Positions 53,101 to 64,000 of a stretch of DNA of 64,000 nt are shown piece after piece. Each line of letters begins with the position of its first letter. Within the stretch, counting starts at the first letter, position 1. This DNA comes from Glandiceps talaboti (taxonomy: Eukaryota > Hemichordata > Enteropneusta > Spengelidae), in the NCBI RefSeq assembly GCF_964340395.1, contig NC_135550.1:17183984-17247983 (forward strand), given 5' to 3'. The position numbers and the translations under genes are program-made. Under the pieces are notes generated by a model that saw only the letters and a list, made by a program, of their open reading frames with translations, ran no database searches and was not told where the DNA came from.

Positions 53101-56100
53101 TGGTTTGAAGGTGGGGGTGGGGGTGCACCTTTAGGTGCAGGAAAACGTTTACTTTTATCCTCCGTCAGCTTTGCTGGTCGTTTTGGTGAACTTAAATCCA
53201 AAGATGATGGTCTCTGTACTGAAATTTCTGGCGGTGATGCAGCTTCAGGAAACTGTGAGAAAAATGCAGGGTTCATGAATTTCATCTGTCCAGCAGGTAA
53301 AGTGAGACTTCTTTTGGGTAGCATTACCTTTTCAGTGAAAGGATCTTGTATTTTACTTGTAGATCCAACCACATCACTGTCATAAATTTTTTCATCATCA
53401 TCATCATCATCATCAGAATTTGATTCATTTGTTTCTGAAACTGGAACAAGCATTTCTGTCCTGTAGCTGTTACTGTGATGATTAACTGACAGTTTAGACA
53501 TATCCAATGCTGATAAAGTTGCCGAACGATTCATCAAAGACGTCCAAAAATCTATTCACGATAAAGAAGAAATAAGAAAGTTCTTTATAAAAGTCGTAAT
53601 TATAAGGATAGTTTCAATACACATTGTATGTACAGTACCTACATAAATTGAAAACTGTTACTACTGTGCAACGCCCTCAGAGTTCAAGCAGGAGGAAATT
53701 AGGGTACATGTACGCTGTGGGAAACCTGCACTGTTCAGTAGGTTCAAACTGAAAAATAAAACACTCTAAAAAGCTGGTTAACTTATCAAACCCAGTTAGC
53801 ACTGGGTAGGTTTGAACTCGGACTGTAGTGGCACATAAGCTGGACACCCAGCCATTGCTGACCCCTAGATGTTTGTGTATTGTACGATGGACACCCAGCC
53901 ATTGCTGACCCCTAGATGTTTGTGTATGTACAATACAAATGGACATATCAAAATAGAAGAAAAAGTTTGTTGTTAGCTTTCTTACCTGGACCAAGTAAAC
54001 CCAGTGCAGACAGTTCCTGTACACTTTGAGCATAGGATATAGCTTTAGGTAGAACTAGGGCCATTGGTAGATTTTCTTGATATTCACACAGATGAGCTAT
54101 CAACTTTGGTACAGTGTCAAAGACTTGCGCACATCCCATCAATTGTACACCTTGTAAAATAAATACAAAATTAAATTACTGAGGTACTAATAACTATGAA
54201 CCAAAGGATACAACTTGTACTTAAGTTTATGTGTTAATGTACATTTCCTGCATAAATGACTACAAAAATGGTTATTAATATTCATAGCTTTTCTTGTACT
54301 CATTAACTTCAGAAGGAGTGTCAATTTGACAGACACCTGAGACCACACTGCCCCCTATAGTTAGAAGGACGAATTATGCATGATGTGATGACCAACAGAG
54401 TTCACGCATTTGCTGTCGGTGGACAGAACGAACAAGTCGGTAAAATTCTGTACAGTAAGTACCCTTAGTAGACATAAATGTAGATGAAGACTCTGCAGAT
54501 GAGATATAGATGTAGACCCTGTAAGTATATGAAATCTCATCTACTGTGGACATTTTTGTAGATGAAGCATTACAATTTGATGTCAGCAGGTTTTGTCTAA
54601 ATTTTGGTCAGAATAGATCTACGATACACCGACTGTATAGAAATGTCATCAACAGTCGTGAACTTTGTAGACGAAGCGTCAAAAAGGTTTAATCTCCTTT
54701 TGTCCTAAGTAGATCTACTGTAGACCGACTGTACATGAATTTCATCTACAGTAGATCTACTCATTTGGCAAGGATATTCAAATACATACAAGTGAAGGGC
54801 AGACAGCCTTTCTTTCTTTCCATGCCCTCAATGACTGTACCAATGGTTCCTTTTTTGAAAACTACACCATTCTTTAATTCATAGTTTCTTACCAGCTGTT
54901 GTATTTTTGATGGTGAAATTCTTGACTATAGGTAGTGTGTTTTCTAGAATTCTGACAGCTAAGGTCATACAATCAGGTTCCTTGGATTGGTGAACTATAA
55001 AACTCTGTCAGAACAAAACACAAAAACGTGGAATCATGATTAATTCTACTGTACACGATTTCCTAGTGATGTTCTCCAATACAAAATGCTCGAGTAGAAA
55101 TATAAGTACACTCTGAATTTATTTTTATAGCTGCAAAGCTTTATGTTTATGGACCCAATAGAGTCATTTTCACCAACCCTGCATTGTGCAACCAGTCTGA
55201 AAAAGAATTATGAAAATTGACTAGAAGCTTAGAGGCCTTTGGTACACTGGGGCAAGGCATTCTGGGAAACAAACAAAGTGAGGAGCTCCTAATATCTTTA
55301 AACCTACTTGCCCAAACAATGCTGAAGCTATTGCTTAAAGAGATTAAGAGTTTCTCACTTTGTGTTGCCTTGAGATTAATTTCCCTGAAAATCAAAGTTT
55401 TTCAAATCTCTCCACACTTTGTCATAAGAAAGCTTGTCCTGGTCTTTTTGGAAAAATAAAATGAGTATTCAATATCTTGCTTTTTAAATTCAGAAACGGC
55501 TTAACTTTGATGCCATTTTAACCTCAATTTAAAATGTTTTGTTTGGTGTCCCCTGATTTTTGATTTTTGAAAATTGTTTGGAGTTTTTTTTTTTTTTTTT
55601 TAAGTACTGACCAAAGTTTACGACTTTTATATCTGAAGTTCATTTTATCTTAGAGGCTGCCTGATGTAAAACCAATCAAAATCAAAAGGCTAATCACCTG
55701 GCATCCTCTAAAATTATACTAAAGGTTTTATAAGGCTTCCAAATTGTATAAAATACAATGAGATATTTGACATACCCCAAGTCTTTGTCCATGTAACATA
55801 TGTATAGCTGCCATACTATGTGTAGTTGGTTGGTACCACACAGGATGTGTTCTGATCAGTCTGTCAATCAAATCAATGTCTCTTGCTGCATCCGACATCT
55901 GCATAGCAACCATGCTAGATATGGAAGGACTGGACTTCTGAAGGTGAAAACCAAAAAAAAAAAAAAAAAAATATTAGGACACCACAAAATAGTAGGAAGA
56001 TGTCCTGATATAACACCTTACACAAACTTCCTGTCTTCTCATATACATTAAACAAACATTCATGGCCCGTGATTTCCAGTGAAAACAAATTCCAGCACAC

Positions 56101-57890
56101 TTTTCAAAGAATACAACAATGCTTTGAAGTTTCCTGCCTCATGCAAAACACTTCATCCCAGTCTGCACAATTTGAAGAGTGACAGGCTGCACTATCATCT
56201 AACACTAACTACAATGCAGTGCTGTAACATACAACATGTAGTATTGCCATATCAGTCAAAACTCACTAGTCTGTAAGATATGACAATGTACCGTGCTGCG
56301 GTATCAGTCGCCACTCACTAGTCTGTAAGATATGACAATCTATTGTGCTTCTCTATCAGCCAGCACTCACTGTTTTGGGTTGAATGACATCATGTATCTT
56401 ACAATCTAACTTCATCCATATCATACACAAATTGCAATTTACACTTGAGCAGTACCTTGAATACTGGAATGTCATCAATATCACCAACACCGCCATTTTC
56501 CTCTTCTTCAACGTCATTCACCACTTCATCATCACTTGCACAGCTGATATAATCAAATACATCATCGCTATATAAAAACAGACCAAATATGGATAGATGA
56601 CAAAACTGCATTCATGATTAATGTTTGGCACACACAACATTCATTTGTGCAAACATGTACAATATAGATAAATATTATGATAGTGTCTCTATTCGTTGGC
56701 TAGTTCATGCACATCCTGTCGGAATTTCACAAGTGTGTTTTCCATATTTTGGATAAGGAGTGTAAGAAGAAAAATTCTGAGTGTATCAAGTTACTTTTAC
56801 CAGGGTTCTCTATCAAGATTAGCATATAACATACATTTATATACATTTATATACAGTGTTCTCTCTTCGATAAATTGCAAGGATGGTGACTAATTTGCAT
56901 AATAATTTGCATAATAATTTACATGTCAACATGATAACTTTCTCTGGAGGACTCTACTGTGTGACATGAGGTACATTTTACACATATATTGCTAATAAAA
57001 ATAAAATGGAAACTGACTTCAGTCATATCTAGTCTGTCCTGTATATTTGTCCAACCTGAGGTAAGGGCTATTCACTTTAGATGAAATACCACATGTGATA
57101 AATGTATATTTCATTATTTGGTACATGTAAATTTTATTACATGTATTTGGAATGATTTACTATTTAATATAGTCACATACATGTAGTCTAGATGCCAACC
57201 GGATCTCTAACTTAACCATGTGTGAATGGAGGTGTAAATCATAACGATACCGTATAGGTACTAGACTACATACATGTACAGTACATTGTAGACATAACTC
57301 ACTTCCAGCCAAGAGATTAATATAGCTCAGAATGCACACACGATACATTTGTACTTCTAAACAGTTCAACAGCCTCTCTCCAATAATGTTAGCCATGCAA
57401 GCTCGTTAGTGTAAAAGACCTACAAGTGATCTATTCAGATAACAACTAATTAAAGGCCACAGTTTCAATCCCAGGTTCTCACACTACTATAGGGGACCAT
57501 TTTCGTTGTGGACTAACCATTTCAGTAGCTCTGTCAAACAACTGTTTTTTGCACCTATGCATGTTTATCCTACTCTGACTTGGGCCTTTAAATTGGACTA
57601 AGCAGTTGAAAGTTGTTATTGGTTGTATGCAAATAACACATGGATATTATAAAGTAGGCATGGTGTACAGCAGCAACAACAATGTAAGACTTACTGGGCA
57701 CACATATATACACAAATTATCAAAGATATTTTTAGTTGTCTTTGTGCGGTAGACCATACCTAATTTGCCTTTTCTTTCCACTGGGGCTGACTGGACTGCT
57801 GGTTTTTGTGGCGTCATGGTTGGGTTCCGGGAAAACTTCACAGAGATCACTTAACATCATATCCAGCTCACAAGCAATACTACCCAATAT
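44117..57890 (-). CDS. RIN: RIN-family Ras/Rab interactor: SH2, RH, VPS9 (Rab5 GEF), RA domains; 5' end missing
   Basis: Sixteen exons, each with GT..AG borders, join in phase to 1254 codons plus TAA: 57890-57760, 56567-56456, 55937-55776, 55004-54893, 54150-53986, 53551-51581, 50465-50405, 49116-48927, 48657-48542, 48207-48132, 47870-47739, 47397-47346, 46741-46598, 46051-45875, 44786-44712, 44205-44117. The order of parts is that of vertebrate RIN1/2/3 and fly sprint: SH2 (about 95-215), a long Ser/Pro linker (228-884), RH and VPS9 (about 905-1145), RA (about 1160-1230). RIN proteins bind phosphotyrosine and Ras-GTP and load GTP on Rab5 at early endosomes. The VPS9 residues Asp1093, Pro1097, Tyr1134 and Thr1137 are kept, so exchange activity is expected. 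Exon 1 here opens after an AG acceptor with ILGSIACELDMM, like the N-terminal helix of RIN2, so at least one upstream exon holding the start is missing. Numbers refer to this partial protein. Family call is firm; RIN1/2/3 orthology is not assigned. Confidence 0.93.
44217..44560. repeat. Dispersed repeat, copy A, with an internal 18-bp triplet
   Basis: AATTTCCCTGAAAAT, then GAAAGCTTGGTCCTG, then AACTTTGATATCATTTTGAC recur in order at 55365-55600. Within it, GGCCATATTGGATTCAAC-like 18-mers repeat three times (44400-44458). It lies in the last RIN intron. Confidence 0.65.
45213..45590. mobile_element. Foldback/MITE-like element in a RIN intron
   Basis: Inverted arms of about 150 bp. Left TACAACTGCCGACATCAGAGC pairs with right GCTCTGATGTCGGCAGTTGTA; inner blocks AACCTGTTACAAACA, ATTAATAACACTTGAC, CAGCATGTTG and TTGATAAG also pair. 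The loop is about 70 bp. No coding capacity. The family is unrelated in sequence to the elements at 40-42 kb. Confidence 0.82.
48395..48471. repeat. (GAGT)n microsatellite in a RIN intron
   Basis: About 18 GAGT units with diverged GACT/GAGTCAGT units on both sides, between RIN exons 9 and 10. Confidence 0.95.
49446..49745 (-). mobile_element. SINE-like retroposon with A-rich tail
   Basis: Read on the minus strand, a body of about 240 bp richer in G+C than its surroundings (GAGCCCGCAGGTGC, CCAGGCCTGGGTGACTCTCG) ends in GCTGGGAGGAATTCCCAGC and then a long A-rich tail (A and AAAAAG runs). It sits in a RIN intron. No tRNA-type A/B boxes are clear, so the class (SINE or short LINE 3' end) is open. 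Confidence 0.5.
51581..53551 (-). other. RIN-like exon 6: 1971-nt exon for the Ser/Pro-rich linker
   Basis: One exon encodes residues 228-884 of the visible protein. It has a seven-Asp run (from an ATC repeat at 53395-53415), MKFMNPAFFSQF (about 317-328, matching RIN2 FINPLFLK), a PPPPP run (about 371-375) and PPPLPPKRK (about 438-446). The last fits the class II SH3 ligand PxxPxK; RIN proteins are known to bind the BIN1/amphiphysin SH3. The remainder is low-complexity Ser/Thr with many SP/TP sites, likely disordered and phosphorylated. Confidence 0.9.
53841..53930. repeat. 47-bp tandem duplication in a RIN intron
   Basis: TGGACACCCAGCCATTGC followed by TGACCCCTAGATGTTTGTGTAT occurs twice, 47 bp apart, with no differences over the first 40 bases. 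Confidence 0.93.
54470..54770. repeat. Imperfect repeats of a GTAGATCTAC-type motif
   Basis: Many variants of GTAGATGAA, CATCTACAGTAGATCTAC and TGTAGACCGACTGTA occur in direct and inverted orientation within a RIN intron. The palindromic core may reflect an old foldback element. Confidence 0.45.
55215..55605. repeat. Dispersed repeat, copy B
   Basis: Same landmarks as the copy at 44217-44560, in the same orientation, but lacking the 18-bp triplet and extended upstream by a GGCATTCTGGGAAAC block. Ends in a T18 run. Confidence 0.6.
56250..56370. repeat. 52-bp tandem repeat, 2.3 units
   Basis: TATCAGTC, ACTCACTAGTCTGTAAGATA and TGACAAT recur with a 52-bp period in the intron between RIN exons 2 and 3. 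Confidence 0.88.
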
Positions 57891-61130
<3,240 letters not shown>

Positions 61131-61600
61131 GTTTTTGTTGATGTACTTGGCTCATTGTGGTTCTTACTAAACATTTGTTATCACTGAAACTAAACATACT
61201 TATAATTTCTGCTGTACAACAATACAGTTGAGCTGAAAGTCACCTATGAGAGTAAACTTCCTCAATTCTAGCAGTGTCCTTGATTCTATACATGTACATT
61301 ATTCAATGTAATGTCTACAAATGTATGATTTATATGTAGTGTTCTACCAGAACAAAGAACATGTACAACGTAACAAGAATTTTAATAGTCCTCATAATTT
61401 CTCAGCACTTTTTTGATAAAATCGAAATCATTTCATTGTATGCAAATATGGTATCAAAACAGCCAACGTACAGCCAGCAGACCCACCGTTCTCTCTTCCT
61501 GGTTACTGACCTTTAACTACAGGTGTTACATGTACCATGGTGTCTGGGCCCCTCTTGTGAGTTCTAGGGACAACGCTATACATACATATACATGTACAAT
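61131..61600. other. Noncoding stretch, no recognised feature
   Basis: Only short random frames; TACATGTA-type palindromes occur. Confidence 0.45.
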
Positions 61601-61601
61601 T

Positions 61602-62100
61602 CTATACAGATGTTTTATGTAAATTGACTTGTGGACATTGATATTTGTATATATGCTGTTAGCTAGTACACCCTACAGCATATAATAACAGATCACATTG
61701 TCGTACATGTATACACATACATGACGTACATGTGTACATTAGTCCTATACAGATGTTTTCTGTTTTACACACTGGTACTTGTAATGATGTGATACTTGTA
61801 TGCTGTTAGCTAGCATACCTTACCGCATAGAATGACAGATCACACTGTTGTACCTATATGAATGGTTTGTGTTTTACACACTGATATATCTAATGATGTG
61901 ATAGATACTTGTATGCTGTCAGCAAGTATACAACCTAGAATGAGAGCTCACATTGTTGTATACATGTACATGTATAGTACTATACCTATACGAACGGTTT
62001 GTGTTTTACACACTACTAATAGCAGTTCTACCAGTATTAATAGTGTGGATACTTGTATACATTGCTAGTGTCAGTATACAGCATAGAATAGTCTTAGTGC
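61602..62100. repeat. Diverged tandem repeat, four units of about 110-140 bp
   Basis: Each unit runs CTATACAGATGTTTT (or CTATACGAACGGTTT), GTTTTACACACT, ATACTTGTATGCTGT, a GCATAGAATGACAG-like block and TCACATTGTTGTA. Units start near 61602, 61744, 61854 and 61985. Confidence 0.82.
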
Positions 62101-63079
62101 TATCCTTCATCAAATCTTTCAGTGAAAAGAGACCACGTTGGCATCCAGACAAATCCTAGAATGACAGGTCATGAATGTTATGGGTGCTCTTTCAATCACT
62201 CTTTGAAATGTGCACTGACAAATCTGTTTAGCTACATTGTACATATATCCCACCAGCTTTCAATGAAAACACTACTTCTTCATAACTATAGCCTGTTCTA
62301 TATATTTCTTATATAATCCCCATAATTCATTATTAATGCAGTCTATTTGATTAGATAATAAACTTTACTTTGATTGGTTTACCATGCATGTACATTACAA
62401 AATATGGTATACATTCGGTGCACAAGGAATTTGAAACAACGTTCATAATACTAAGTACATGTAATCTACACCGTGCTGTACAAATCCACTCAAAATATAG
62501 CATTCGTACCAATGGACATATACATTTACTTTGCATAGATTTACTTTAATCATAAAAGTAAAGTAGAATATTTCTCCTCAGATTATTCAAAGCTTCCATC
62601 AATAAAGAAGTTATAGAATCACATACAATTTACATGACATTATTAATGTTTGACACTTTACAATTTTATAAGTGGAAGGCATTTCACCTCAAACAGAATT
62701 TAATCTGGCTCAACAAAAATAGCACTAATACTGCATTGCACGGTTCATTGGCAGGCTGTAGACAAAATATTATTACTCACATTTCTCTTTGCACGAGATA
62801 AATGTCCATATATACATTGTCATATCTTAGCAGATTGTTGACGTCTAAATGTTTTGGAAACGATCTTAAGATAATGGTACATTGTATTTCACACAAAACA
62901 AATGTAGCATCTGTACTGTTAGGAAGATTTTTGTCCTGCCAGACTGTGAAATGTAGCAAATGTATTGTCTCACCTGGAGATGAAGTATAGCAATGTTGGT
63001 TAAGATATTTGTTCGGCCAGTTGATGCTCTGTATCAGGTGGAATGGTTTTAATTGTATTTTGGTCTATCTCTTCCTAAT
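62101..63079. other. Noncoding stretch, no recognised feature
   Basis: Short random frames only. Confidence 0.45.
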
Positions 63080-63162
63080 CAGGTTGGGTCATACAGGGTC
63101 AGGCTGGGGTCATACAGGGTCAGGCTGGGGTCATACAGGGTCAGGCTGGGGTCATACAGGGT
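63080..63162. repeat. 21-bp tandem repeat, 4 units
   Basis: CAGGCTGGGGTCATACAGGG plus T, four copies, the first 20 bp with one change. The plus-strand frame reads GHTGSGW four times, an effect of the 21-bp period. Confidence 0.95.
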
Positions 63163-64000
63163 CAATCAGTAGATTTTACATTGTTTTGTTGTTCTCTTAA
63201 ATTTCAAAGTGTATATTGACTAGTCTTCACTTTATTGACCAGGGAGGTAGATAAAATCTGATAGCTGGCAAAAATGGACCAACTCATTTTTTAACAACTT
63301 TACCCCATAACTCCATAACATAACTTTATTCTTTAACTGTATTCCATCACTTTACCGGCATTCTACATTGTATATTTCTGACTAGTCACTACTTTTTCAC
63401 AATCTTCCACACTCTAAAAATAAACCACACACACATATCGTAAAAATCATGATACATACATACATACATACATACATACATACATTTGTACATACATGCA
63501 CATGTATCAGTGTTGTTCTGGAAGAGTGTTAAACAGTGTACATTGTATCTGTCTATTACAGGATAAGGTGGCGGTACGAGATGTCTATATATAGTTACTG
63601 TATCAATAAACATGCTGAAGGGATGTCATTTCTGTAGATCATTACCTGTATATCACAGTTATTACAAAACAATGCATCTATTGTTGGAGATTCACCATTT
63701 TATATTACAACACAATGTAAGAATATAATCTTTCATGTACCCTTTCCATTGACGACCGACTGAAACCAAATTTATATAAAACCAACATTTCCCTACACTT
63801 ATGTATTATGGAAATACAATATACTTACATGTATACTGTAGATGCTATAATACTTTGGATGGCTTGGAAAATTTAGTACATGTACCAAAAACACTTTTAC
63901 TGAACACAAAAAAGGCCTGTCCCTACCTGAACTGGTTTGAAACCAATTCAAACTGAATCGATGTAGTTAAATCTAATTGAAACTGGTTTCTGTTCCCATG
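63163..64000. other. Noncoding window end with a short (CATA)n at 63451-63485
   Basis: No exon recognised. The missing first exon of the RIN-like gene may lie here or beyond the window. Confidence 0.45.

Larger units (their letters stand above)
53986..57890 (-). other. RIN-like exons 1-5: N-terminal acidic segment and SH2 domain
   Basis: Exons 57890-57760 and 56567-56456 encode an acidic lead (DDEVVNDVEEEENGG). Exons 55937-55776, 55004-54893 and 54150-53986 encode the SH2 domain: DLIDRLIRTHPVWYQ, then LGSFIVHQSKEPDCMTLAVR, then FTIKNTTAGVQL, PKLIAHLCEY and LPMALVLPKAIS. These match RIN2 LDRLLRTHPVWLQ, IFLVHKS and LPFTLKLPYAIS. The phosphotyrosine-binding Arg of the usual FLVR motif is His here (FIVHQS), as in RIN2. 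After SH2 the LGPDFWTS junction matches the conserved F-W of RIN proteins and confirms the splice into exon 6. Confidence 0.9.

Noticed and set aside
63640-63690. Minus-strand peptide SPTIDALFCNNCDIQ before a GTAATG, faintly like a B-box finger
   Set aside because: No AG acceptor upstream and too short to tell from chance.

Overview
This window is animal genomic DNA. It is A+T-rich, gene-poor and unusually full of microsatellites, minisatellites, foldback elements and other short repeats. Two kinds of host gene can be supported. One is a cluster of five intronless fatty-acid-binding-protein (FABP, intracellular lipid-binding protein) genes. The other is one large multi-exon gene of the RIN family (SH2, RH/VPS9 and RA domains; Rab5 exchange factors and Ras effectors). 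All six genes lie on the minus strand. The protein types, the long simple repeats, a LINE ORF2 tail and the many copies of TACATGTA suit a marine invertebrate such as a lancelet, hemichordate or mollusc, but the sequence alone does not settle the phylum. I see no tRNA, rRNA, CRISPR array, operon or any sign of a prokaryote.

Layout. 0-9 kb: two 132-residue FABP paralogues (2.4 and 8.2 kb). They share a proximal promoter (TATA-like box 95 bp before the ATG, octamer ATGCAAAT, and an AGGTxACCT-type element) and an ATTAAA poly(A) signal. A LINE fragment lies between them. 9-25 kb: noncoding sequence with a CRE-rich minisatellite (12.7 kb) and several long microsatellites. 25.2 kb: a third, histidine- and methionine-rich FABP. 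28.8-34.5 kb: a 2.83-kb tandem duplication, each unit carrying one 138-residue FABP. 34.5-44 kb: noncoding, with a 15-copy 29-bp minisatellite, two foldback elements and a (CA)n tract. 44.1-57.9 kb: sixteen recognised exons of the RIN-like gene. The splice phases of all sixteen agree and give 1254 codons plus stop; the 5' exon(s) were not found. 57.9-64 kb: presumed 5' intron or flank, with long (AT)n tracts and minisatellites.

How the genes relate. The FABPs are predicted cytosolic lipid carriers. They look like the product of an intron-loss or retroposition event followed by tandem duplication, with three subfamilies now present. The RIN-like protein is predicted to couple tyrosine-kinase and Ras signals to Rab5 activation on early endosomes. 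I see no functional link between the FABP cluster and the RIN gene other than adjacency. No wholly new system is evident. The best leads are the intronless FABP array with its shared promoter module, the His/Met-rich FABP, the near-identical promoter-plus-5' block in the 2.83-kb duplication, and the arrays of transcription-factor-like sites at 12.7 and 36.6 kb.
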